Assembly (NCBI RefSeq): GCF_032062135.1
Contig: NC_092859.1
Location: forward strand, 125,867,053-125,931,052
From: Pyxicephalus adspersus
Taxonomy: Eukaryota > Chordata > Amphibia > Anura > Pyxicephalidae
DNA: 64,000 bases
Direction of reading: 5' to 3'
Shown here: positions 11,653-24,257 of the stretch, one piece after another
How positions within the stretch are numbered: the first letter of the stretch is position 1
Layout: each line of letters begins with the position of its first letter
Program-made: the position numbers and the translations under genes
The notes under the pieces: model-generated
Seen by the model: only the letters and a program-made list of their open reading frames with translations
Database searches by the model: none
What the model was told of the DNA's origin: nothing

Positions 11653-12054
11653 GACTGCCCAGGTCAGCCTGAGAAATGACACAATAAAGATATACACTTT
11701 TTTTTTTATTATTTAAAAAGCTAAACTCCCAGCAGTATATATAATTCTGCTAGAGAGGAAAACATATCAATTAAAACATCATAGCTTTTTTAAAAAGAAA
11801 TTATTACATATTTATCGTATTTTATACATCATAAACTATTTAAATTAATATTTCATTAATATTGGTATTTGCTGAATGTGCAGAATTGTAACACAATTTA
11901 ATTAAAAGTAAATATGATATGCCAATATTTATTTCATTTCCTAAATCATTATGCCGACACATTTATTTGTTTAAATACTGCAGTAATTGAAAAAAAAGTA
12001 TCCAATCTTAACATTTATTTAAAAAAATAGTAAAGTAGTAAAAATATTGTAATT
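11653..12054. other. AT-rich intergenic DNA, nothing recognised
   Basis: Very AT-rich sequence without exon or repeat structure that I can support. Confidence 0.4.
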
Positions 12055-12321
12055 CTAGATTCCCAAGCTTGGAATAAAGGTAGTGATAATCTTTGGCATA
12101 TGTGGTGACCTTAGTAAACTGAGTTTGACGTTCTGATTCTTATGGTTAACAGAACACTTAGAGTAAATCTTTGCAAGGTACCCTTGAAGCATCCAGGATG
12201 GATCTTTTATTGGTATCTTTGTTTTCTTTAATTCTTCCATAGTAATAAATAGATCCAATGGACGTCCACAACAGTAAATCAGGTATAAGCTGTTATTGAA
12301 CTGGATCAGTGAACATTGCAA
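12055..12321 (-). CDS. Possible terminal exon, unrecognised protein
   Basis: A minus-strand frame of up to 88 codons ends with TAG at 12055. It includes GRPLDLFITMEELKKTKIPI and PSWMLQGYLAKIYS, which look protein-like. A possible acceptor, CTGATCCAG, lies near 12308. I know no family that matches, and no donor links it to the open segments further left. Chance is a real alternative. Confidence 0.25.
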   Translation of the reverse strand: MQCSLIQFNNSLYLIYCCGRPLDLFITMEELKKTKIPIKDPSWMLQGYLAKIYSKCSVNHKNQNVKLSLLRSPHMPKIITTFIPSLGI

Positions 12322-12655
12322 AGTGATTTATTGTTGTGGGTAACACTTCCACTTCTTTTATACAGCTTTATAAATGAGACCATTATATTCAATGAAAGGG
12401 TATGGATAACTCAACAAAATGATAAACAATATCTAATGTACCACTTTTGAGTGCTTGAAGACGATGTGTGTGTCTAATTGATTGAAGGTTAATAAAGAAG
12501 CAGCAAGTTAAAAATAATTATTCTTAAACAAGACAAGAATGTCCATTTTCTGACCTGAGAATAAGTTATGTATCAAAATTAGGTACATACCATATATATA
12601 CTCAATGTAAACTAATCACAGTTTACACGGATACCTACTTTTATCTGAAAAAAAG

Positions 12656-12862
12656 GGATTTATTAAAGCTCCCTAAGGCTGGAGAAGATACACTTTCATC
12701 AGTAAACCTGGGTGGTCCAGCTAATCTGGGATAGATCTGGTCCAGGATTTAAAACATTTGCGAACAAATAGCAAATTACTTAAGAAATCTGATCCAGGTT
12801 TGCTGGATCACCCAGATTCACCGATGAAAATGTATCTTGAAGAAGTTTAATAGATCAGGCCC
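12656..12862. repeat. Palindromic GGCCTGATTTA repeat
   Basis: It runs from GGATTTATTAAAGCTCCC to TTTAATAGATCAGGCCC. AAGGCTGGAGAAGATACACT on the left and CCAGGTTTGCTGGATCACCC on the right match the family copies at 20579-20801 and 49209-49410. Confidence 0.8.
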
Positions 12863-13696
12863 TGTCTTAGTTTGTTATACACGTTTCACAAGGACACAGT
12901 GCCATCTAGTAGTGTGACCTGAGTATAAACCAAAATTATTTTTCATAATGGCATTTCCAGATCAAAAAAATCTTGACAGTGGTACTGTGAAAATTGTTAG
13001 AGCATATCAAGCATGTATGTTATAAAACACATGTGCAAAAATAATAGAAAATACTGTGCAATAGACAGCTTAATTACACATCATCACAATATTCTAAGCT
13101 TGGTTAGAACGTGGAAAAAAGAAAATGTTTTGTGTGTAAAAGTCAGCTCTGGCAGAGAGATGTTACTTGGTTCCAAAAGTTGTGTGCCTAAGGGCTCCAG
13201 TAATGGAAATCAGATTTATTTAACAGTAAAGTCAAGGGATAAGCAGATAAATATAGAAAGACATAAAGAAGTAGGTTGATGTTTATACAAACCAAAACAA
13301 AGTGTCTAGGTATCCAATAAGCCAAAAATTTTTTGAGAAACTCAAATCTATACTGAGACATATCTGTCATAATTCAGTGCTAACAAACCAAAAAAAGAGG
13401 AGCAAGATGTTCCAAAATTTACAGTATAGAGCATTTCCTTTCATGGTAAAAGCTGCCATCCCATACAAAGTATTGCAGCTGACAATATGTACATATTTAC
13501 ACTTTGGTGCTTCGATTCCTCAATCTATTGCTTGAAACAGCTGATTTGTCTGGACCAAAGCTTCTGCATGGTCATTGGCTACAACTTCAAACATGTGTTT
13601 CCTATTGGCTTTCAGCTATCAGCCGGCCCTTACTTACAAGTGAACAGGTTCTGCCTGTTAGTAGAAGACAACCTGTCTACTGTGTTTTACATCAAG
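12863..13696. other. Intergenic up to assembly gap
   Basis: No supported feature. The stretch ends at an N run. Confidence 0.4.
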
Positions 13697-14328
13697 NNNN
13701 NNNNNNNNNNNNNNNNNNNNNNNNNNNNNNNNNNNNNNNNNNNNNNNNNNNNNNNNNNNNNNNNNNNNNNNNNNNNNNNNNNNNNNNNNNNNNNNNNNNN
13801 NNNNNNNNNNNNNNNNNNNNNNNNNNNNNNNNNNNNNNNNNNNNNNNNNNNNNNNNNNNNNNNNNNNNNNNNNNNNNNNNNNNNNNNNNNNNNNNNNNNN
13901 NNNNNNNNNNNNNNNNNNNNNNNNNNNNNNNNNNNNNNNNNNNNNNNNNNNNNNNNNNNNNNNNNNNNNNNNNNNNNNNNNNNNNNNNNNNNNNNNNNNN
14001 NNNNNNNNNNNNNNNNNNNNNNNNNNNNNNNNNNNNNNNNNNNNNNNNNNNNNNNNNNNNNNNNNNNNNNNNNNNNNNNNNNNNNNNNNNNNNNNNNNNN
14101 NNNNNNNNNNNNNNNNNNNNNNNNNNNNNNNNNNNNNNNNNNNNNNNNNNNNNNNNNNNNNNNNNNNNNNNNNNNNNNNNNNNNNNNNNNNNNNNNNNNN
14201 NNNNNNNNNNNNNNNNNNNNNNNNNNNNNNNNNNNNNNNNNNNNNNNNNNNNNNNNNNNNNNNNNNNNNNNNNNNNNNNNNNNNNNNNNNNNNNNNNNNN
14301 NNNNNNNNNNNNNNNNNNNNNNNNNNNN
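13697..14328. other. Assembly gap (632 N)
   Basis: Unsequenced bases. Open frames reported across it have no meaning. Confidence 1.
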
Positions 14329-15357
14329 TGAGACTATTGGAAATTTAGGTCCACAACAAGTGTTGATATATCAGGGGAATCAATTAATTTTCACTTTCCC
14401 AAAATATTAATTTGGCTGCTAGGAGTATGTGGGCAGCAGGAACTGTGGGAGAAGAGGGACACACAGTCAGATATTTACCAGCTAGTTCTGGGGGGTTTTA
14501 ATAGGTGAATTGTCGAGTTTCATTTTTTCTTAAGCTTTTACAATGCTATACCATATGGCAAAGAAATCCTATTTATTCACGCAATCGTTTTATATGAAGT
14601 TTATATGAAGTGAAGTACCTAATTATGTATATATAAGTTAGATGATGATCACAAAGATGAATGATGTGGTCTGTGTACAGCAATCCCACAATGACAGTTA
14701 GTGTTAGTAATTTGCCATTTGGAGGGGAGTGGGGACAATCACTATGCAGGAGGACTCAGCGGGAGGCCTCTCTGTCATCCTCCTCCTTCTCCTCTACATA
14801 GAACTGCACAACGCTGGGTGTATAGCGCTTTTTTGTTCTGCTGTCACGAATAAAGATAATTAAAAATTATTTCCTGCAACAGAATTGTAATATCTATACA
14901 CAGCTTCAAAGTGCTACAACAACTGGAGTTATACTGAATAAATACAAGCAGTAGTGCACACTTTATCTGGGTCTGACGTGAAAAAAAGGTACCATTAAAA
15001 TGCTGCAGTTTAATGCTGCCCTTGTCTCTTGTATGAGCCCAGACACAAGGGAAGAAAACCTGAAATCATATTGTGTTCAGCGGGGGAATTGTGTTTCTAT
15101 TGCTGGACAAGGCACTAAATCTTCAATTCAGAGGTGGTTGTAAAGTTTAAAGATTTAAATGATATAATTTATCATTGCATTGAGAGCAGAAAATAAACAT
15201 ATTTTTGCGATGTTTTCAAGAAAATCAACTAATTATTAAAATTGGATGGGGAAATGAAAATGGGAAAATCTTCCAGAGCACATTGCCCTGCAGTGACATT
15301 ATGCTTTTCTATGAGATTAACCAGTGCCCTCTGGTGGACAAAACTCAGTCATTGCAT
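14329..15357. other. Intergenic, nothing recognised
   Basis: AT-rich DNA between the gap and the pyrimidine tract. A CAGTGCCCTCTGGTGG block near 15322 resembles a motif found in many interspersed repeats. Confidence 0.4.
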
Positions 15358-15720
15358 TCATTCCTTTACACTCCTTACTTGTTTCCTGCATTTCTCTTCC
15401 TTTTTCCTTCATTTCCTTCCTTCTTTTTTTCCTTTTCTTTCATCCTTCAGTCAACAAATGTCCTCTTTCCTCAGTATTTTTTTTTTTTTTATCTCTTTCT
15501 CTCTTTTCTTGCCTCCCACCTTCTTTTATTCCTTCATTTCCATTGCCGCCCTCGCCCACCTTTGCCTTCCTTCTTATTTTCTTTTCTCTTTTTTTCTCTC
15601 TTTCTCACCTTTTGATTTTCCTTTAATTTCCCTACTTCCTTCGATTCCGTCTTTCTCTCTTTCTTCTCCACACTTCGCCCATGTCTAAACCTACCAGCCT
15701 TCTTTCCCCTTTCTGAATGT
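15358..15720. repeat. Polypyrimidine (C/T) tract
   Basis: About 360 bp are overwhelmingly C and T on the plus strand (runs such as CTTCCTTTTTCCTTCATTTC and TCTTTTTTTCTCTCTTTCTC) with few purine interruptions. The open frames rich in Phe, Ser and Leu are consequences of this bias and are not genes. Confidence 0.9.
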
Positions 15721-16640
15721 ATTTTTTGAAATGACCATGGTAAATACCTTTTACTGTTCTGCTTTTTATTCTCATATTATCATGTTTATAACACAGATAA
15801 CATGACAGAGAGAATAAACAGGGTGTTTAAAAATATTGACAAGAACCTTCCATTAATTGAAACAAAAATGAACCCTCTTGCTAAAACTTCAACTGTCACA
15901 ATTTATGCTTCATTGTATATTACAAGCAATATATTATTATATTACATCCAATATATCAGCACTGCATGTATCCTATCTATCTTACATTCTATGTATCTGG
16001 CAGAGCACAATCTCTCAATGGGTTAGAACCTGCTCCTTCCATCTAGTCACATATACTCAATTTTCTGTCAATTCTTCTGACTAAGGGTTAATACTCATCA
16101 CTACTCTTCAGGAGCAAAATATAAGTCTTGGTTGGACTTTGCTCTAAATTGTACTATTCGCATTTAGAATTAGCAACCTCTGAATACTAACTGATTGCAC
16201 CTCATCTTGTGACTGTTGTAGCGTTAATTTGGAGTTGAACTAATTCTTTACAATTAACAGAACTGCATGAAAATAGCAGGAATTTCAATGTTTTAGCATT
16301 GTCTCGATAAACACTGGCACAAATTTATATTTAGAGCATGATTGGTTTTGCAGCTGCTCTTCTTTGCATAGTTTTTCAAGAGGTTATGGCTTCCATATTG
16401 CATGTTTCCTTTATAGCCCAAATCCGGATCCTTTTTTAAATTTTGAAATAGATCGAGATGGTATAAATTGATAGAACTGATGTGAACCCTTTCAGAAGAA
16501 CTTCTATCGCAGTGAGCATAATGATTTGTAAGAATTTCTGTTGCAAAAGTTTCAGATCCAGCAAAAATGTGCACTATGGGGTCATATCAGTTCATAAGGT
16601 ACATTCTAGCTGGATCCAGGCCTTAATATTCACCAAAAGC
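15721..16640. other. Intergenic, nothing recognised
   Basis: AT-rich DNA ahead of the 2-kb tandem duplication. It holds no supported exon. Confidence 0.4.
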
Positions 16641-18652
16641 TTTACCTGCATCAAGATGAAAACTTAATTCTTATTAAAATTATATATATTCTAAATTGTT
16701 ACAAAACAATATTTTGCTAAATCATGTCCTAAAATAACTATGAAATATCTATGAAAATAAAAGGGAAGTAACAACTATACTTGTTAAATATTTGAAAGTA
16801 AAATGTAATTACCTAAGTAGTTTCCAAGGATATAGGTCTGACACTGCTGATACATTAACATTTCATTCCATGTATTTAGAGAATTTTTACCTGAGTGCGA
16901 TAGTAGATCCAAGCAGTAAACGAGCAATTAATTTGCACTGTAGGGCTTTTCTGATTGCAGCGGTATGCCCAAATCGAGATGACTACCCAGATGTTATCTA
17001 GCACATCATGTCTGCAAAAAATGCTACAAATTAAAAGGCTGAAGCTACAGTATTTTTATTGCTTCCTGCCGACTCAAAGCCATCATTTCATTGAAAGATC
17101 AAGAGCAAATCTTTGATCCGGTTTAATTGAAGACATTATTTATATTTTTGGTGTTTGACTTCTCTGCATGAATTTGCAATGTTAAATGAAATGCAATTAA
17201 AAAAACTCTCGCTTTTCATGTAATTCTGTTCATTGAGTGACTCACGTATTTATATCTTTAAAATGTCATTTTATGTATCAACTCATTTTGCCACTGTTTA
17301 CTGCTTTGATATGTCCAACGTAGATCATGTTAAACACATTTTATGCAGAATCAGGCCTGTGTTATGCATGTTGAAACATGTTGGTCACGGGTAATCTCCA
17401 TCATAGATCTATGTAACAATTAAGACAAAAACTGTCGGAGATGACTTTGTCAGCCTATAATTAGAAGTACTGGAGCTTCTTTTAGAAAAAAAAAAGAAGT
17501 GCTATAATAAGACAAGACAATGCAAGACAGGATCTTCAACTATTATTTTTGGAGAGATAAGAATGCTACAGACTTAGTTTTCATTAAAATTACACTAAAT
17601 AGGAGGACTTATTCAATAATGATGGCTGAGTACAAAGGTCTAATCACAAGGACTATTTATCCTGGTAGAGGCCAGATTTGCTTTCCAAAGTCAAAAGCTA
17701 ATCCTCTAATAGCTACTGATCGGTTTACTGCAGGATAGTAATCAAAAACAACAGGAAAGGTACAGGAAGAACAAATCCACATAATTAATATAGCAGAAAA
17801 AGAGAGATTTGTGCTCAGGTACAGCTTTCCCACCAGCAAGCCACCACCAGCGAGAATATTAAGCAGCAGAATAGTGACCAAATATCACTTGTGATCTTGT
17901 AAGAGTAGTAGTCAGTGGCAGTAGTGCTTTGGAGTAGCAAACACTGCAGATATACAACTATGAGTTTACGGCACAGAAAGAGTTTATTTCTGGTTTGAAG
18001 TGACTCGGACAACAAAAGGCCAGTTTTGGACCTGCAGCAGGAGCAAGTTATCTATTATCCCAGGTTTTTCGAAATGTATTAGCGAGCTACATATAGAGAA
18101 AAATTACTTCATAATAAGTCATATTTATAAGATAGTAGTACATATATAGTACATATATAATGCCAAGAACATTCCACTTAGTTCAAAACATATATAGTTA
18201 TTTGCATCTGGTTATTAGTTCTAATTATTTTACAATGGATTTAAGGGACACTTTGGCTTTTTTGTGCAAAACCTCATGACCACTTGGTATTCACGTTTCT
18301 GTTGCAGTTGCCACTGAAACACCCAATGTTAGCTAATGTCATCACCTTGGTGGCGACTGGCTATTAGGCCTAAGGCCATCCTAAGTTAGGCTCACATGCA
18401 TACCTGGAAGCCTGGGCAGCCACAAAAATAGTTGGGGGGGGGGTCTGGAAACGCGAACATAAGGTAGTAAGATGTTTTTTATGTAGATACTGTCAGTATT
18501 TTTAATTATAGCAGATACCAGGGTTATATTTAACATATGGGATTATATCAGCTTCTAAGAGACAATGGGCCTGATGTATTCAAGCTCTCCGAGGCTGGAG
18601 AAGGTACACTTTCATCCAAGAACCTGGGTGATCCAGCAAACCTGGAATTGCT
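16641..18652. repeat. Tandem duplication, copy 1 (2012 bp)
   Basis: It starts at TTTACCTGCATCAAGATG and repeats head-to-tail at an offset of exactly 2012 bp. The copy ends inside half of the palindromic GGCCTGATTTA-type repeat (from 18569). I see no convincing coding content. The small open frames at 16792 and 17520 occur unchanged in copy 2, which only reflects the duplication. Confidence 0.97.
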
Positions 18653-20664
18653 TTTACCTGCATCAAGATGAAAACTTAATTCTTATTAAAATTATATATA
18701 TTCTAAATTGTTACAAAACAATATTTTGCTAAATCATGTCCTAAAATAACTATGAAATATCTATGAAAATAAAAGGGAAGTAACAACTATACTTGTTAAA
18801 TATTTGAAAGTAAAATGTAATTACCTAAGTAGTTTCCAAGGATATAGGTCTGACACTGCTGATACATTAACATTTCATTCCATGTATTTAGAGAATTTTT
18901 ACCTGAGTGCGATAGTAGATCCAAGCAGTAAACGAGCAATTAATTTGCACTGTAGGGCTTTTCTGATTGCAGCGGTATGCCCAAATCGAGATGACTACCC
19001 AGATGTTATCTAGCACATCATGTCTGCAAAAAATGCTACAAATTAAAAGGCTGAAGCTACAGTATTTTTATTGCTTCCTGCCGACTCAAAGCCATCATTT
19101 CATTGAAAGATCAAGAGCAAATCTTTGATCCGGTTTAATTGAAGACATTATTTATATTTTTGGTGTTTGACTTCTCTGCATGAATTTGCAATGTTAAATG
19201 AAATGCAATTAAAAAAACTCTCGCTTTTCATGTAATTCTGTTCATTGAGTGACTCACGTATTTATATCTTTAAAATGTCATTTTATGTATCAACTCATTT
19301 TGCCACTGTTTACTGCTTTGATATGTCCAACGTAGATCATGTTAAACACATTTTATGCAGAATCAGGCCTGTGTTATGCATGTTGAAACATGTTGGTCAC
19401 GGGTAATCTCCATCATAGATCTATGTAACAATTAAGACAAAAACTGTCGGAGATGACTTTGTCAGCCTATAATTAGAAGTACTGGAGCTTCTTTTAGAAA
19501 AAAAAAAGAAGTGCTATAATAAGACAAGACAATGCAAGACAGGATCTTCAACTATTATTTTTGGAGAGATAAGAATGCTACAGACTTAGTTTTCATTAAA
19601 ATTACACTAAATAGGAGGACTTATTCAATAATGATGGCTGAGTACAAAGGTCTAATCACAAGGACTATTTATCCTGGTAGAGGCCAGATTTGCTTTCCAA
19701 AGTCAAAAGCTAATCCTCTAATAGCTACTGATCGGTTTACTGCAGGATAGTAATCAAAAACAACAGGAAAGGTACAGGAAGAACAAATCCACATAATTAA
19801 TATAGCAGAAAAAGAGAGATTTGTGCTCAGGTACAGCTTTCCCACCAGCAAGCCACCACCAGCGAGAATATTAAGCAGCAGAATAGTGACCAAATATCAC
19901 TTGTGATCTTGTAAGAGTAGTAGTCAGTGGCAGTAGTGCTTTGGAGTAGCAAACACTGCAGATATACAACTATGAGTTTACGGCACAGAAAGAGTTTATT
20001 TCTGGTTTGAAGTGACTCGGACAACAAAAGGCCAGTTTTGGACCTGCAGCAGGAGCAAGTTATCTATTATCCCAAGTTTTTCGAAATGTATTAGCGAGCT
20101 ACATATAGAGAAAAATTACTTCATAATAAGTCATATTTATAAGATAATAGTACATATATAGTACATATATAATGCCAAGAACATTCCACTTAGTTCAAAA
20201 CATATATAGTTAATTGCATCTGGGTATTAGTTCTAACTATTTTACAATGGATTTAAGGGACACTTTGGCTATTTTGTGCAAAACCTCATGACCACTTGGT
20301 ATTCACGTTTCTGTTGCAGTTGCCACTGAAACACCCAATGTTAGCTAATGTCATCACCTTGGTGGCGACTGGCTATTAGGCCTAAGGCCATCCTAAGTTA
20401 GGCTCACATGCATACCTGGAAGCCTGGGCAGCCACAAAAATAGTTGGGGGGGGGGTCTGGAAACGCGAACATAAGGTAGTAAGATGTTTTTTATGTAGAT
20501 ACTGTCAGTATTTTTAATTATAGCAGATACCAGGGTTATATTTAACATATGGGATTATATCAGCTTCTAAGAGACAATGGGCCTGATGTATTCAAGCTCT
20601 CCGAGGCTGGAGAAGGTACACTTTCATCCAAGAACCTGGGTGATCCAGCAAACCTGGAATTGCT
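18653..20664. repeat. Tandem duplication, copy 2 (2012 bp)
   Basis: The second copy is directly adjacent. By eye I count six substitutions relative to copy 1. All fall opposite 18063-18259 of copy 1 (at 18063, 18135, 18201, 18212, 18225 and 18259). The remaining ~1.8 kb looks identical, including a run of ten G. Confidence 0.97.
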
Positions 20665-20801
20665 CTCTTAAAGTAATTTGCTATTTGTTAGCAATTGTTT
20701 TCAATCCTGGACCAGATCCATTCCAGATTTGCTGGATCAGTCAAGTTCACTGATGAAAGTCTATCTTGTCCAGCCTTGGACAGCTTTATTAAATCAGGCC
20801 C
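20579..20801. repeat. Palindromic GGCCTGATTTA repeat, full copy
   Basis: Ends GGGCCTGATGTATTCAAG and CTTTATTAAATCAGGCCC are mutual inverted repeats. The copy spans the right border of the tandem duplication at 20664, so its left half is what was duplicated at 18569-18652. Confidence 0.85.
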
Positions 20802-21012
20802 AACATAACAATACCTTTATAAAAAAAATTTTTTTCAAAAAATTTAGATACCTTTTGTCCCCAAAAACTCAACGTCCTAGAGCTCATCTTGCTAAAATAC
20901 ATTACCTAATTTGGTCCTAAGCCACTTTGTCTTGTCCTTCCATTGCATCAGATAACAATCCCCCTATAGACTATTCATATACTTTAGACAGCTAACACAC
21001 ACAGAAAGTAAC

Positions 21013-21506
21013 TTAAAGCAGACCTCTCAATGGCGCTGGTCCTTTCCACATTCTGATCCCATATCGTCCTGGAATTCCTCTTCGTCTCAGCGAAGAAGCA
21101 CCGGGTGCCACCATCTTCTGTCTTCTCTTCGATCTTCCTCTTGTCTTCTTGCTATATCACCCAATCACGCACTGCACAGGTGTGAGATTGGGTGATGTAG
21201 ACGCTGTGAAGGGGAAAAAAGAGTGTATGTGTGGAATCAGCATTTCTTTCCCCTTGGTGGAAATGGCAGAGAAGGAGTAGCCAGAATTTCTTGGGATGCA
21301 TGATATAGGTATCCCGGGAGACTCTGCACTGCACACCACAGTGATCAAAACTTACAGGGGCAGTGCTGCACTTTTTTTAAAAAATAGGGTGTTGGACTTA
21401 AAAAAACAACTACATTTTTTAAAAAACAACTACATTTTTACTTTATTTAGAGAGGTTGTCCACCCTTCTATGTGAAGTAAAAATGTTGAGTTTAGATACG
21501 CTTTAA
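21013..21506. mobile_element. TTAA-flanked MITE
   Basis: It begins TTAAAGCAGACCT and ends GATACGCTTTAA, so both ends carry TTAAAGC followed by a related block. It contains GAGGTTGTCCACCCTTCTAT, shared with 9270-9310, 32826 and 39007. TTAA borders suggest piggyBac-type mobilisation, an inference from the border only. Confidence 0.65.
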
Positions 21507-21682
21507 TGGCTTAGGAAGGTATTGATGTGACTTAACCAAAGACTAGATGTATTATTAGAAACATAGAATAGTGACAGCATAAAAATCTGATCATTTTTTA
21601 TCCTTTAAGTCTTAGTGTAGTCCTAGTTTATCCCAAAAATGTTTAAAATTCTGTTGAGTGGCTCGTTCCTTCTGAAAGTCTT

Positions 21683-22046
21683 CTAAAGCTGTGTATACAC
21701 TTGCAATTTTTGTCATTGGAAAGGATCGTGAAAGACTAAAACTAAAACAAAACTAAAAACTAAAACAAGGGACTGCACGATGCATGAACGGTGCTGTATA
21801 TACAGCACCGTTCATGCTCTATGGAGAGGGGAGGGGGAGGGAGGGGAGCGACGGAGCGGCACCCTGCTGCGCGCTCACCCCCTTCCCTTTCATTAGGATC
21901 GGTTGTCGTCCATAGTCCCTGGATCCGGCAGGACGGTCGTTCGGACGATGGACGACACCGACTGTACACACGGCAGATTTTCACCCGATATTTGGCCGAT
22001 GCCGATTATCGGGCGATAAAAATCTGCCATGTGTATGTAGCTTTAG
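21683..22046. mobile_element. MITE with CTAAAGCTGTGTATACAC ends
   Basis: Left end CTAAAGCTGTGTATACACTT is mirrored by GTGTATGTAGCTTTAG. Inside are a perfect hairpin around 21790-21815 (AACGGTGCTGTATATACAGC) and GCCGATTATCGGGCGATAAA. Family members lie at 41672-41843, 43564-43875 and 62131-62407. Confidence 0.8.
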
Positions 22047-24257
22047 ATTCAGCTACTCTTTTAAACTCTGATAAAATGATACTTTCTAAGATTAGTTTTA
22101 AATGTTCCTTCTGCTAGTTTGGGTTCATGTCTTGCTCTTGATCCTAGTGGGACATTGAAAATACTGTCCTCTGGACATTATTACAATAATGTATTTAAAG
22201 GTTCATTTATGTTCTGTTTTTTCCTTCAAGACTGTACATGTAACATGTCTGCAGTTTCTAATTAAATGGCTTATACCTAAGACCTTTTTTTGCTGTAACT
22301 GCCCTTCACTGTACTCTTTTTATCTTATCAATATATTTTTGGAAGAGAACTGGACACTAGATTCTAAATGAGGTCTAAATAAGCATCTAAACATGCAATC
22401 TAACTAGATATCAATCTCACTAAATATATTTTCTAAAATGAAATTGATGGTTTTATTGGAAACCAGGCACTTTCTTACTGCATTGCTCAAATATATATTT
22501 TCTTTCTTAAAATATGTGCACCTATTATCATTAAGGTTATATTTCACTAGCAATACTGACATTTCTTCAAATATTGGTGCCATCATTAGTTGCTACCATG
22601 CTGTGACATATGGTGTGGAACTGTTTTCTCATAAAAACCCTGCTTTTTTATGAGAATTCACAGTTGAAACCAGAATTGGACCTTGCTTAGATGGCAATTT
22701 GTAATTCTCCCCTGACAAGTCCATTTACAGTGGCCTATCAAAATCTTCACAGCTTCCTAGCTGGTATATATTTTACTACTCATACTATTTGTGATTAGCA
22801 GCATCAGCCTTTATTTTATCACGTCTAAATGATGCTCATAATGAGCACAATACACTGACGCTTTGTTTCCATTGTGATTTGATTGATTTAAACTAAACTT
22901 CTCCAAATCTGAACACTTCTATGTAGTAGCACAAATGAGACGAGATGTGATTGGTTAGCAAGATCTACCGTGAATGCCTAAGGTATCTAGTGCAAACGTT
23001 AGTCACTAGAAATAGAACGCTAGAAATTGCCACTGTTTACTGTTCAGTGAAATGCTTCTGTTCTTTTGGATCATAAAGAGCATGGGGTATTGGTAGAACA
23101 GAGACTGTCAGGCAGTTCAACCACTCTGTTACCACTGCTATACTACCTATGTGAACAAGCCATTGCAAACAAAAGACACATTTGTCAGATTAATTCTTAG
23201 GTGGCACATTTGAATCTAATTGGTTAATATAGGTCAATGCATAAAATCCTGAATGCAGATTGTAACAAAAAAAAAGACCACTATGTGCTTTACAATGTGC
23301 CAATAAATTTGTCAGCATTAGTTATACAAGTAACTAATTCCACGTTTCAAAGCAAAATTCAAATATTATCCTTTTTGTTCTAGTTTAGACTTCTGTTTTC
23401 TGGTTCCTCTACCTTACCTAATAGCCATAAACAACTCCTAAAACTAAACATGACATAACAGGTGGGTTTAAGGTAAAGAAAGGAGTGCGAACAGTGTGTG
23501 ATTGTTGTCTGAAACCTACCTCTGATGTATGAGAGCAATATTTTCCACTTAGTAGTCATCTGTGACCTGTTTCTCCATTTCCGACATGGCTCTTGGTTGG
23601 TGATGAAATCTCTTTGGTGTATACTGAGTCATATTAGATTATTAGATTAGTTTATTAGATTATCTTTCATCCTAGGCAGTCACCCATTCTGTGTCCCAGT
23701 GAAAGTGTGCAGGGCCAAGTTTACTAACTGGCCTATACTCCTGTAAAAGAGTACATACTCTTGGTGCCTGTTGTTGTATTCAGATTGCTAATGTTAGGTC
23801 AGTGTGATCCTGTACTTTTTTCTAGTTGTGCTTAACACCTTTCCTGTTTACAAACTGTACCTTATTACCAGTTGTGCTCATTCCTGTTTCTATAGTCCTA
23901 TATTCTATCTCCAACCTCATATAACTCCTAGTTTATGTATGCTTACAGTCAGCTCAGGGTCTGCTACTTTTCCTACTCCTCACTCCTCACTCCTGTTCCT
24001 GGCTATACTTTCTCTCTTTCCTCTGTCTGTGTCACTCTTCTCTGCTAACTTGCAACGGCCTTAGTAAGCTTCCAATTATTATGGAGAAAACCACAAGTTT
24101 CTGACCACTTTGCAGACTAGCGTTTGTAAAGGATCAAATATGAATATATTGGGAACAAATATGTGTTGTCAACCTCCTAATAATAATGTAAGTTGATATA
24201 ACACACTCAATTTGCTTAATGTGCCTGAGCCCTTAATGTCAAGTAGGGACAACTTAT
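22047..24257. other. Intergenic, nothing recognised
   Basis: About 2.2 kb of AT-rich DNA without an exon or repeat I can support. Confidence 0.4.

Noticed and set aside
13487..14410. Long open frames of about 300 codons on the plus strand
   Set aside because: They run through the N gap, so most of each frame is undefined.
15205..15688. Phe/Ser/Leu-rich frames of 100-148 codons
   Set aside because: Result of the polypyrimidine tract.
18430..18445. G-quadruplex at the run of ten G
   Set aside because: A single G run does not provide four separated G tracts.
18436..18460. GGAAACGCGAAC as a further hammerhead core
   Set aside because: No CTGANGA upstream and no flanking stems; only part of the 3' box matches by chance.
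16792..19750. Small frames occurring twice as identical peptides
   Set aside because: Identity comes from the 2012-bp DNA duplication and gives no evidence of selection on protein.
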